Shown: piece by piece, positions 50,123-58,923 of the stretch
Layout of the letters: every line of letters starts with the position of its first letter
How positions within the stretch are numbered: the first letter of the stretch is position 1
Source of the DNA: Bacillota bacterium
GTDB taxonomy: Bacteria > Bacillota > Dethiobacteria > DTU022 > PWGO01
Assembly: GCA_012518215.1 (NCBI GenBank)
Contig: JAAYSV010000049.1
Coordinates: 1-61,024 of the forward strand
Direction: 5' to 3'
Length of the DNA stretch: 61,024 nt
Notes under the pieces: generated by a model
What the model saw: the letters and a program-made list of their open reading frames with translations, nothing else
The model's database searches: none
Told to the model about the DNA's origin: nothing
Program-made: the position numbers and the translations under genes

Positions 50123-52489
50123 TCAACTTCGGCTTTCTTCCAATTCTACTGTTTCTTCCTCTTCCTTCTCCTCCTTCTCTTTTCTTTCCCGGGATTCATT
50201 CAGTGCATGTTGATGCGCCAGTTGATGCATCCGATGCAATGATAGCAGGAATGACACTACCGACTCTCCCCCCTGGTTTTCATTGATACCCGCTGGCTGC
50301 AGCCCATCGAAACATCCGCCGGTAGAAAAATCATACAGTGGCTGGCGCACATCGTTGTTGCCAAAATACCAGTTGAAAGCCCACTCCATCCGCTCGCGCC
50401 AAACGGAATCGCCGGTCGTCAGATAGGCCTGATGGCAGGCGCCGATTATTGCTGAAGCCTCAAGCGGCCTCTGGTCAAAACGCGATTTTTCCTTTCCATT
50501 CATGTACCATTCCTGATCTCCGATAAATGAAGGATGACCGCCCACTTTATCTGTCTGTATTTCGATCAGCCATTCCAGAGTTTCCAATCCGCGATCGATC
50601 ATCTCCTGTTTGTCAAGATATTGGCCGGCAGCGATCAAAGCTTCGGGCAGGCGGGGATTGTCATAGGTTACGGTATTTTCGCACCAGGGCCATTCCTCAC
50701 TGGCTTTCTTGGAGAATTGATTGAAAAGCCGGCGGCTGAACCTGGTAACTGCCTTGTGCATCTGGGTCTCCCCTCCAAAACGTTCCAGATATCTCAAAGC
50801 GCCGATTATGATGTAGGACCATGCGCGGGGCGATTTGAATTTATGCGTTGATTCGATTAGCTGTTTGAATAGCCGTACGCTGAAACCTAACACCGCCTCC
50901 GTCGGCGGATAGGCAACTGCGTGACCCAGAGCCCATATCGCTCTGCCATGGGTCTCTTCAGACGTTCTTTCTTCAGACCATTCCCGGTTAAAAGATAGAT
51001 GGCTTCTGATATTCCCCGTTTCAGGATCGAAAGCATTGTTGAGAAAACTTAAGTAGTTATTTAGCAAAGGCAGGATCGCCTCATCCCGGAATAGATTCCA
51101 GTTCATAACGGCAACTGCCAGAGCGCGGGCATTGTCATCCGTGCTATAACCATGCGAACGATCCGGGATGGTATAAACAGCATGATGGAAGAGTCCGGTA
51201 TCGTCGGTAAGCATCTGCAACTGCCTCAGGTTAACCTCCGGTAGCACTATAGGCTCGGATAGAAAATTTGCTTCGGCAGGGTCTACAACCATCAAATCCC
51301 CGTAATCGTACAAAGCCTGCTCGAAAGCATTCATGTAAGCATTGGCCACCTCGCCCCAGACCATCTGTCGCCCGTATTCATACGCGTTTTTCCGAAGCCT
51401 GTTTCGCAAATTATCGTCTTCTATCAGCAATATCAATTTTTCCGCGATGGCCTTGCTGTCCTCGAAGGGGACCAGAATCCCCCGTTCATCACCGAGCAGA
51501 TCATTTGCATAATGGTAGGGTGTGGAGATTATTGCCTTCCCCGCCGAGAGGGCAAAAGCCAGGGTACCGGAAGAAATCTGCTCTTTCCCCAGGTAAGGTG
51601 TTATATAGATATCGGCAGCTACCAGAAACTGTTTCAATTGTTCCAGGGAAACAAAGTGATTATGAAAAACAACATTGCGAGAAATTTTGTAGTCGCTGAC
51701 CATCTTCTGCAGTGAATGACGGTACTTCTCCCCATATTTCTTTTTTATTTCAGGATGGGTAGCTCCCAGAATAATGAATATCACGTCGGGAAATTTCTCC
51801 ACTACTCCCGGCAGGGCTTCTATGACATATTCAAGCCCCTTGTTGGCATGAAGGAGGCCGAAAGTCAAGATAACGGGCCGCCCCTCGGCATTGAACTGCC
51901 CCTTGTAATAAAACGGATCAAGAAATGGTACATCATGTACCCCATGATGGATCATCTCGATCTTCTGTTCAGGTACACCATAGACATCCTGCAGGATCTG
52001 CACTGCCTTGTCTGCCAGTACGATCAGCTTGGTCGAATAGGAACACACTTTTTGCAAGGTTTTCTTGTAAGAAGGAAGGGGATTCTCTGTAATGGTATGC
52101 AATGTTGTCACTACCGGTTTCTTGAGTTTCCCGAGTAAGTACAGAATGTAGCTTCCTTCCTCGCCTCCGCCGAATATACCATATTCATGCTGAAGATTCA
52201 CTACATCTATCGGTGATAGATTTATGTAGTCGGCAGCACGACGATAATCTTCACGGTACCGCTCCCTGATGGCAAACGAAACCTCCTTGCTGTAGGGATA
52301 CCCCTCAGGCACATTGTTCAAAGCTATCACTTGAAGCTCATTGTCCGGCTGATTCAAATCCTCGTTGCCGTTTATATTTTTGATGCTTTTATAAAGATCG
52401 GAGGTGAAAGTTGCTATGCCACATTTACGAGGGGGAAAAGTAGAAACGAAAGCTACCTTCAACGGTTTGTTCATTTCATTCATGGTCAT
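50123..52489 (-). CDS. GT4 glycosyltransferase with C-terminal six-hairpin-like extension
   Basis: A 788-residue protein. Residues 1-410 are a GT4 glycosyltransferase very like the one at 44960 (VAFVSTFPPRKCGIATFTSD, IHHGVHDVPF, ADIYITPYLGKEQISSGTLAFAL). Residues about 430-770 are a helical alpha/alpha-barrel-like domain (YTIPDRSHGYSTDDNARAL, ETHGRAIWALGHAV, WPWCENTVTYDNPRLPEALI) resembling glycoside hydrolase-type hairpin barrels. The tail is very Glu/Lys-rich. Start at ATG 52489 with AAAGGAGA. Such fusions may couple chain synthesis to trimming or binding. Next gene upstream is GH130. Confidence 0.88.
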   Translation of the reverse strand: MTMNEMNKPLKVAFVSTFPPRKCGIATFTSDLYKSIKNINGNEDLNQPDNELQVIALNNVPEGYPYSKEVSFAIRERYREDYRRAADYINLSPIDVVNLQHEYGIFGGGEEGSYILYLLGKLKKPVVTTLHTITENPLPSYKKTLQKVCSYSTKLIVLADKAVQILQDVYGVPEQKIEMIHHGVHDVPFLDPFYYKGQFNAEGRPVILTFGLLHANKGLEYVIEALPGVVEKFPDVIFIILGATHPEIKKKYGEKYRHSLQKMVSDYKISRNVVFHNHFVSLEQLKQFLVAADIYITPYLGKEQISSGTLAFALSAGKAIISTPYHYANDLLGDERGILVPFEDSKAIAEKLILLIEDDNLRNRLRKNAYEYGRQMVWGEVANAYMNAFEQALYDYGDLMVVDPAEANFLSEPIVLPEVNLRQLQMLTDDTGLFHHAVYTIPDRSHGYSTDDNARALAVAVMNWNLFRDEAILPLLNNYLSFLNNAFDPETGNIRSHLSFNREWSEERTSEETHGRAIWALGHAVAYPPTEAVLGFSVRLFKQLIESTHKFKSPRAWSYIIIGALRYLERFGGETQMHKAVTRFSRRLFNQFSKKASEEWPWCENTVTYDNPRLPEALIAAGQYLDKQEMIDRGLETLEWLIEIQTDKVGGHPSFIGDQEWYMNGKEKSRFDQRPLEASAIIGACHQAYLTTGDSVWRERMEWAFNWYFGNNDVRQPLYDFSTGGCFDGLQPAGINENQGGESVVSFLLSLHRMHQLAHQHALNESRERKEKEEKEEEETVELEESRS

Positions 52490-52880
52490 CACAACATTTC
52501 TCCTTTCATTTAATATTTGGATACACCTGTACCGATGCTTGTCCCGCAAGACAATTTTCCCGTGGCCCGTCTGTTGTCTGATATATTATTGGATTACAAT
52601 GTGGATTCAAAAATAAAATTTTTGATGTGGTCTTCATATAGATTAACATAGACAGGCTCCTTTTTCAACACCTCGCAGCAAAGATAAAATGTGATCAAAA
52701 TATAGTCCATTTCACGTAACATCGGTCATGAATAGATATTCATGGCCATATTATCCCACTTTGTAACTCTCCTGGTGATCAGTATATATCCATATTTTAA
52801 GATACCCTTCAAAAGATATTTAATGCCTGATGGCACGGTTTTGCTGACCCGGTTTCTGTGCAAATTGCAAAATGGAATAT
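52490..52880. other. Intergenic region upstream of the GT4 fusion gene
   Basis: About 390 nt between the GT4 fusion start and the GH130 terminator. It is A+T-rich with many TATA-like runs; I see no ORF with a ribosome site and no known RNA structure. The GT4 fusion gene therefore likely has its own promoter here. Confidence 0.4.
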
Positions 52881-52906
52881 AAAAAGGGGCCTTGTCAAAA
52901 GGCCCC
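52881..52906 (-). terminator. GH130 gene terminator
   Basis: Minus strand: GGGGCCTT (52899-52906 side) pairs with AAGGCCCC (52886-52893 side), 5-nt loop, then TTTTTATA. It separates GH130 from the GT4 fusion gene. Confidence 0.86.
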
Positions 52907-52984
52907 CTCCATGCGGAAGAGTCATTCATTCAATTTATTTGAATCGAAGTTTATCGACCACTTTATATCGAATCAATCTTCACT

Positions 52985-53932
52985 TCAGGATTTGCTGGTA
53001 AGCAGAACATCGACCAGATCGTTTATATTTGCCGTGGCTACGCAGACAGTTGTATCGGCCGCACCGTAATACATCTTCAGATCCCCGGTCTGTTTGTCTA
53101 CAATAACCCCGGTGGGAAATGTCACGCCGGGTACATCCCCCACGCGTTCGTAAGGCTCACGCGGTCCGAACACCCATTCATCAAGCCGACGGATGATTCT
53201 CCACGGTTCATCCAGATCCAGTAGCGCCAATCCGACACGGTAGAGATTGCCCGATGCGGTCGCACGAACACCATGATAGATGATAAGCCATCCCTCGGGC
53301 GTTTCGATTGGAGGCGGCCCCAACCCGACCTTGGAACAATCCCACCATCCCGGACGGACATCGAGCAAGATTTTATGATGGCCCCAACTTATCAGGTCAG
53401 GAGAGAATGCTATCCAGGCATGCGCTTCTCCCCTGATAATGGGACGGTGTATCAATACATAGTGGCCATTGATCAGGCGGGGAAAGAGCGAAGCATCTTT
53501 GTCTTCGGGGGGTAGCATGGTCCCCATGCGCCTGAAGTCCTTGAAATCCTTGGTCATGGCCAGAGAAACAACAGGGCCATCGGGTGAAAAAGAAACGTAG
53601 GTGATGGCAAATTCTTCACGTTCTTTTATCCAGACAATACGGGGATCCTCAACCCCCCATTGTTCCTCGTTGTGTTTTGGCTCCGGTTTGAGTGCAGGTA
53701 GATCATCAATGACCCAATTCGTAAGACCGTCCTTGCTGCGAGCTATGGTCAGATGCGAGAAGCCACGCATATCCTCAACTCTGACCAGTAGTAATGTTTC
53801 TCCATTGTACTGTATCGCTCCCGGATTGAATGTGGAATTGGCACAGTAGGGCCATTTTTCCGGGGTGAGGATGGGATTTTTGTCTGATCTTACGAAATAG
53901 TACTCGGGTTTTTGATGGACATAAGGGTTCAT
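52985..53932 (-). CDS. GH130 family phosphorylase
   Basis: A 315-residue five-bladed beta-propeller of family GH130 (beta-mannoside phosphorylases). Family features: SDKNPIL at the start, FNPGAIQYNGETLLLVRVED, WGVEDPRIVW (catalytic Asp in EDPR), SLFPRLINGHYVLIHRP, GLGPPPIETPEGWLIIYHG. It phosphorolyses beta-mannosides (beta-1,4 or beta-1,2), releasing mannose-1-phosphate. No signal peptide; cytosolic. Linked to two GT4 genes nearby. Confidence 0.92.
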   Translation of the reverse strand: MNPYVHQKPEYYFVRSDKNPILTPEKWPYCANSTFNPGAIQYNGETLLLVRVEDMRGFSHLTIARSKDGLTNWVIDDLPALKPEPKHNEEQWGVEDPRIVWIKEREEFAITYVSFSPDGPVVSLAMTKDFKDFRRMGTMLPPEDKDASLFPRLINGHYVLIHRPIIRGEAHAWIAFSPDLISWGHHKILLDVRPGWWDCSKVGLGPPPIETPEGWLIIYHGVRATASGNLYRVGLALLDLDEPWRIIRRLDEWVFGPREPYERVGDVPGVTFPTGVIVDKQTGDLKMYYGAADTTVCVATANINDLVDVLLTSKS

Positions 53933-54144
53933 TTTTATCCTCCCGTTATATTACTAATAGCATTTATATAATTACAGGTATTATTCGTTTTCCCCTTCCA
54001 AAACACAAATATAATTTTCTTCACAATTGTTTTGAAACATTACCATATGCCATTGTTTTTCCAATATATGATTTCTTTCTGAAATGGTGTCCTTGAGTAA
54101 AACAGCAAGTACGCGCAAGACAGAATGAATGGCTCTACAATACC

Positions 54145-54171
54145 AAAAAGGGGGATCTTCACAGATCCCCC
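54145..54171 (-). terminator. spoIVA terminator
   Basis: Minus strand: GGGGGATCT (54163-54171 side) and AGATCCCCC (54150-54158 side), 4-nt loop, then TTTTT. It lies 28 nt after the spoIVA stop. Confidence 0.88.
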
Positions 54172-54198
54172 CGCTCCATCTACATTTGTGAGAACAGT

Positions 54199-55674
54199 TT
54201 AGAGAATTATGGCGATCAATCCGCCGCTACCTTCATTGACGATCTTCTCCAGGGTTTGTTGCAATTTTTCCTGGGCATTGGGTGGCATATTGCCCAATTT
54301 GGAAGTTATGCCGTCCTTTACCAGGTCGTGTAGCGATTTTCCGAATATCTCCGATTCCCACAATTTTTCCGGGTTCTCCTCGAACTCCGAAACGAGGTAG
54401 TTGACCAGATCTTCACTCTGCCTTTCGGAGCCCACCACCGGTGCTACTTCTGATTTGACGTCTACCCTGATCATATGCACGGAAGGAGCACTGGCTTTCA
54501 ATCTAACCCCAAATCTTCCGCCATGCCTTATGATTTCTGGTTGATCAAGGGTCATTTCCTCGGCTACCGGAGGAACTACCCCGTAACCGATCTGCCTGAC
54601 CTGGTCGAGAGCATCCTTCATCTTGTCATACTCTCTTTTGGCAAAGGAATAATCCCTGACGACATGCAGGATATCGGCATCGCCAACGATTTCTTCATCT
54701 GCATATTCGGACAAGATCTTCTGGAAAAGGCCCGGAACAATTTCTACATTGATCGTCGCCTCGCCCATTCCCAGATCCAGATCGGAAAGCGACGATTTTT
54801 CAATATAAACAAATTCCTCCAGGTTCCTGGCGATGTTCTCCACCTCTCTGACCTTGGTTACCGCTTCAAGGCTTTCCTGGATACAATCATCAAGGTTCTT
54901 CTTCAGCCAATGATCCACTTCCAGCACCTCAACCCAATCCGGCAATTGTACAAATACGTCCCTGACCGGGAATTCATAGAGTACCTCTTCGAGGATAACA
55001 TTGATATCATTTTCCTTGAGGTACAACAGATTCAGTGCAATGACCGGTACCTCATATCTTTCAGCCAGTTCGTCCCTGAGCAGTTGTGCTTCCTCGCTCT
55101 GTGGCAGGGTGCAGTTCAGCAATATCACGAACGGTTTTCCGATTTCTTTGAGTTCGTTGATTACCCGCTCTTCCGCCTCCAGATAATTTTCACGCGGTAT
55201 CTCGGCAATGCTTCCATCGGTGGTCACTACTATACCGATCGTGGAATGCTCGGTAACAACTTTTCGGGTTCCCAGTTCCGAAGCTTCCTCGAAAGGAATA
55301 TCGTAATCAAACCACGGAGTGGAAACCATGCGCGGCCCCTCTTCATCTTCGTAACCCACCGCTCCCGGTACGGCATAACCTACACAATCGACAAAGCGAA
55401 ATCTCATGAACAGATTCTCTTTGATTTCGATTTCCACCGCTTCATCCGGTACAAATTTTGGCTCTGTAGTCATGATCGTTTTTCCTGCACTTCCCTGGGG
55501 AAGTTCATCTCTAACGCGCTCAAGCTCATTGATATCTTCAATGTTTGGAAGGACAAATAACTCCATCGACTTGCGGATAAATGTAGATTTGCCGGTGCGC
55601 ACCGGTCCCACTACCCCCAAATAAATGTCGCCTCCGGTTCGCCCAATAATGTCTCTGTAAAGATCATACTCCAA
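54199..55674 (-). CDS. spoIVA: Stage IV sporulation protein A
   Basis: A 491-residue ATPase that polymerises on the forespore surface to form the coat basement layer, recruited by SpoVM (13643). The start YDLYRDIIGRTGGDIYLGVVG and Walker A GPVRTGKST (residues 23-31), PNIEDINELERVRDELPQ and VTTDGSIAEIPRENYLEAEE match Bacillus SpoIVA (492 residues). Start: a TTG at 55674 with GGAGG 9 nt upstream; the longer frame adds residues not in the family. Terminator follows. Confidence 0.96.
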   Translation of the reverse strand: MEYDLYRDIIGRTGGDIYLGVVGPVRTGKSTFIRKSMELFVLPNIEDINELERVRDELPQGSAGKTIMTTEPKFVPDEAVEIEIKENLFMRFRFVDCVGYAVPGAVGYEDEEGPRMVSTPWFDYDIPFEEASELGTRKVVTEHSTIGIVVTTDGSIAEIPRENYLEAEERVINELKEIGKPFVILLNCTLPQSEEAQLLRDELAERYEVPVIALNLLYLKENDINVILEEVLYEFPVRDVFVQLPDWVEVLEVDHWLKKNLDDCIQESLEAVTKVREVENIARNLEEFVYIEKSSLSDLDLGMGEATINVEIVPGLFQKILSEYADEEIVGDADILHVVRDYSFAKREYDKMKDALDQVRQIGYGVVPPVAEEMTLDQPEIIRHGGRFGVRLKASAPSVHMIRVDVKSEVAPVVGSERQSEDLVNYLVSEFEENPEKLWESEIFGKSLHDLVKDGITSKLGNMPPNAQEKLQQTLEKIVNEGSGGLIAIIL

Positions 55675-55728
55675 GATTTTATCCCTCCTTTTTACTGTTT
55701 TTGTAACCCAGGCATGGCCTAACAATAC

Positions 55729-55757
55729 ATTATATGAATATCTGTAAATTATATTTC
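55729..55757 (-). promoter_or_regulatory. Candidate SigE-type promoter of spoIVA
   Basis: Minus strand GAAATATAA (55749-55757), then CATATAAT (55729-55736), spaced near the SigE optimum and matching CATAnnnT. spoIVA is SigE-dependent in Bacillus. Confidence 0.45.
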
Positions 55758-55859
55758 TACTTTTACCAAATACGTATTGTTCTCCCCTTCCCGGGGACAG
55801 GCTACTTTTTAAAATAGATATGCAGGGAGTAGTACCATTTATGATAACTTTTTGGTATT

Positions 55860-56840
55860 TCAGGAAGCAATTATGTTAAATATTTTTTCGGGGCTTTCTC
55901 CTTCGAAGAGAATATGGAAGAGAATGTCTGTCACGGGGCTCTCAAGTTTCGCCTGGCGAAACAAGGCAAAAAGCGATCTGAGCGTTGAAACCCCTTCAAA
56001 GATAGTCTTTCTTCCGGATCTTATATCGGCAAGGGTTCTCCCTTTTCCCAATTCCTTGCCCAGAAAGCGATGGCGGCTGTAGGGGCTGCAACAATTGGCA
56101 AAAATATCCCCCAGGCAGGATCGGCCCGCAAAAGTCGCTGCCCGGGCCCCCATCGATCTGCCCAAAGAAACCGTCTCCCTGTACAGGGCGGCAAGAACAT
56201 TCCCCCGGAGACTGTCTCCCAGATCCACTCCTTCGATGACCCCACTTGCCAGAGCTGCCACACTGGATACAGCCCCACCCAGTTCCATACCTATCATGTC
56301 CGGTTCGTGTTTGAGCCTGAAATCTTCGGTAACAAGAGATTCCTGGACCGCTTTCACCACCGGGGTATGGGTGGAGGAGATATTGAGAACCATGGGAACA
56401 AAATTTGCCAATTCCTCGGCATGCCCCGGGCCGGTGATGATAGCTGTTCCTTTTTTTGAATATGTTGGCAGCTCATCTTCAAGGACCACCGACAGTCGAA
56501 GGTGGGTCTCCGGTTCGAGGCTTTTTGAAGTGGAGACCACAAAAGTCCCGGGATCGAGATGGGGACGGATTTCGCGGATTATTCCCCTTGTGAATGCAGA
56601 GGGCACGGCGAGAATGATCATTTCTTTGCCTTTCACAGCTTCCTTCAGGCTCATGGTCGGCAATACCGATGAAGGTATCCTGACTTCCGGCAGATAGACC
56701 TCATTGCAGCGTTTCAAAACAATCGCCTCATAGGTTGCATCGGATCTCACCCAGAGAGCGATGGGGAAATTTTTTTTGGCGGAAAGAGCTACTGCAAGGG
56801 CCGTGCCCCAGCTTCCTGCTCCGATAATGCCAACACTCAT
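55860..56840 (-). CDS. gpsA: Glycerol-3-phosphate dehydrogenase [NAD(P)+]
   Basis: A 326-residue enzyme that makes sn-glycerol-3-phosphate for phospholipid synthesis. IIGAGSWGTALAVAL is the nucleotide fold; LVPxIVNx-type and KxN-type segments follow (ITGPGHAEEL; LGGAVSSVAALASGVIEG). It is 17 nt after plsY and upstream of spoIVA. Confidence 0.96.
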   Translation of the reverse strand: MSVGIIGAGSWGTALAVALSAKKNFPIALWVRSDATYEAIVLKRCNEVYLPEVRIPSSVLPTMSLKEAVKGKEMIILAVPSAFTRGIIREIRPHLDPGTFVVSTSKSLEPETHLRLSVVLEDELPTYSKKGTAIITGPGHAEELANFVPMVLNISSTHTPVVKAVQESLVTEDFRLKHEPDMIGMELGGAVSSVAALASGVIEGVDLGDSLRGNVLAALYRETVSLGRSMGARAATFAGRSCLGDIFANCCSPYSRHRFLGKELGKGRTLADIRSGRKTIFEGVSTLRSLFALFRQAKLESPVTDILFHILFEGESPEKIFNIIAS

Positions 56841-56857
56841 CTTTTCAAAACATCCCC

Positions 56858-57481
56858 TTACGGGGACTTCTGTTTATCCCCGATCCTTGATTCGGTGCCG
56901 CTCACCAGCCGTTGGATGTTTTCCCGATGTTTGAAGACGACAATGGCAGCGATCCCTGTACCGAAAATGATATGCGCCATGAAAAAATTTGATGAATCGG
57001 TAAGATAGAGGATGAGAAAGGAAAGCGGAACCAGCAATGCACTGGCAATTGAACCCAACGAAACATAACGGGTGACCCCCACGATGATCACAAAAAATGC
57101 AAGGACAGCCAACGTGGGCAGAAAAAAACCGGGTACAGCCAGCAACACCCCCAGAGAGGTGGCCACCCCCTTTCCCCCTTTGAAACCTAGAAATACAGGG
57201 AAACAATGACCCACGATGACCAGGAAACCGGCCAGCAACATGACCGTTGTGCCCACCTTCAGGTGCTGCGCGGCCAGTACTGCCAGTGCCCCTTTACCGG
57301 TGTCCAGAAGCAGAACCAGAACGGCATAACGAGCACCCATCTTCCGGAGCACATTTGTGGCCCCGATATTGCCGCTGCCGAATCTCCGTATATCGATATT
57401 TTTGAACATCTTGCTGACGACCAGGCCAAAAGGAATGGAACCCAGTACATATGCCGATATCAATAGTAAAGCTTCGACCAT
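56858..57481 (-). CDS. plsY: Acyl-phosphate:glycerol-3-phosphate acyltransferase
   Basis: A 207-residue, five-helix membrane enzyme that starts phospholipid synthesis. Typical YVLGSIPFGLVVS, GSGNIGATNVLRK and GFKGGKGVATSLGVLL are all present. Its product-substrate neighbour gpsA follows directly. Length fits. Confidence 0.96.
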   Translation of the reverse strand: MVEALLLISAYVLGSIPFGLVVSKMFKNIDIRRFGSGNIGATNVLRKMGARYAVLVLLLDTGKGALAVLAAQHLKVGTTVMLLAGFLVIVGHCFPVFLGFKGGKGVATSLGVLLAVPGFFLPTLAVLAFFVIIVGVTRYVSLGSIASALLVPLSFLILYLTDSSNFFMAHIIFGTGIAAIVVFKHRENIQRLVSGTESRIGDKQKSP

Positions 57482-57582
57482 TTTCCTTCACTCCATTCTA
57501 ATTTACACCCACCACCGGGTGTGTCCCGCGCAAACTCACGCTTATTCGCTTGACCGCATCTGCTCGTTGCTCACCGTGTTAT

Positions 57583-58923
57583 CTACCGGCCGCCATCTAT
57601 TGCCTTTTTTGCTTTTACCATGAGCCGCAGGGGAACCCCCTCGAAACCAAAGGCTTCCCTCAGGCGATTTTCAATATAACGCAAGTATGAGTAATGCAGC
57701 AACCTGGCCTCGTTGACAAAGATTATGAATGTGGGAGGTTTTGTTTCCGGCTGGGTCATGTAAAGTATCCTGGCTTTCCGCCCTTTCCGGGTCGGCGGAG
57801 GGTTTACAAGCAGAACATCCTGAAGAAAATCATTGAGAATTGCGGTGGAAATTCTTTTCCTGCTCTCATCGTCAACCTTCACGATCATCTCGAAAAGTTT
57901 GCCGATACCACGTCCGGTTAGAACCGAAGTAAATTGGATCGGTGCATAATGGGCAAATGCAAACTCCCGATGAACTGTATCAATATATCGGCGCGCCATG
58001 CCCTTTTCGGCAGTCTTGACAAGATCCCATTTATTGAGGAGAAAGATGATCCCCTTTCCTGCCTCGTGTGCCATTCCAGCAATCCTCTGATCCTGTTCGG
58101 CAAACCCCTCGGATGCATCGAGCATTACGAGCACCACATCAGCCCGCCTTATCGCCTTTATCGAACGCAATACACTGTAATATTCCACATCTTCCTTGAC
58201 CTTTGAGGGCCGTCGCAATCCGGCGGTGTCCACCAGCAAGAACTTCTTGCCCCCATGATCAACAAAAACGTCGATGGCATCGCGCGTCGTTCCCGGCTGC
58301 GGGGTAACGATCACCCTTTCCTCACCCAGGAGGGTGTTGATGAGGGAAGATTTCCCCACGTTGGGCCTTCCCACCACCGCCACCTTGATCAGGTTCTCCA
58401 CTTCATCAATCTCCGCAAAATCTTCCGGTGGCAATTCTTCAAATATATGTTCCAGAAGATCCCCCGTCCCCAGGCCGTGAATCGCTGACACGGGAAACGG
58501 GTCGCCCAATCCCAGCTCGTAAAGCGGATAGCAACCCCATTCCCTATCCCCATGATCAACCTTGTTTGCCACCAGCAGTATTTTTTTCTTCGTTTTTCTC
58601 AGATAGGCAGCAATCTCGTGATCCAGTGAAGTCAGACCCTCGACAACATCGACAACAAAAACAATCAGGGATGCTTCTTCGATGGCTAGCTCGACCTGTC
58701 GGTGTACCTCTGTCTCGATGGAAGAACCATCAGCAAAAGTAACCCCGCCCGTATCGATGATGGTAATATTCCTTCCCAGCCAGTTTACCGTTCCATAAAG
58801 CCGATCTCTCGTCACCCCGGGCATCTGATCCTCGATGGCCGTACGCCGCCCGGTAAAACGATTGAACAATGTTGATTTACCGACGTTGGGCCTTCCCACG
58901 ATAGCAACAACCGGTTCAAGCAT
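57583..58923 (-). CDS. der: Ribosome-assembly GTPase Der (EngA)
   Basis: A 446-residue GTPase with two G domains (GRPNVGKSTLFNRFTG near residue 9 and GRPNVGKSSLINTLLG near 185), G3 DTGG/DTAGL and G4 NKVD/NKWD motifs and the C-terminal KH-like domain. It acts in 50S assembly. ATG at 58923 overlaps the stop of the upstream DUF512 gene by 8 nt (ATGCTTGA), indicating coupling. Downstream gene is plsY. Confidence 0.97.
   Translation of the reverse strand: MLEPVVAIVGRPNVGKSTLFNRFTGRRTAIEDQMPGVTRDRLYGTVNWLGRNITIIDTGGVTFADGSSIETEVHRQVELAIEEASLIVFVVDVVEGLTSLDHEIAAYLRKTKKKILLVANKVDHGDREWGCYPLYELGLGDPFPVSAIHGLGTGDLLEHIFEELPPEDFAEIDEVENLIKVAVVGRPNVGKSSLINTLLGEERVIVTPQPGTTRDAIDVFVDHGGKKFLLVDTAGLRRPSKVKEDVEYYSVLRSIKAIRRADVVLVMLDASEGFAEQDQRIAGMAHEAGKGIIFLLNKWDLVKTAEKGMARRYIDTVHREFAFAHYAPIQFTSVLTGRGIGKLFEMIVKVDDESRKRISTAILNDFLQDVLLVNPPPTRKGRKARILYMTQPETKPPTFIIFVNEARLLHYSYLRYIENRLREAFGFEGVPLRLMVKAKKAIDGGR

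Noticed and set aside
44960-53932. Whole region considered as a horizontally acquired glycan island next to tRNA-Pro
   Set aside because: No integrase, attachment-site repeat or marked composition shift was seen around the tRNA.
54475-55560. 361-codon ORF on the plus strand
   Set aside because: Fully antisense to spoIVA; a shadow frame without ribosome site or recognisable domain.
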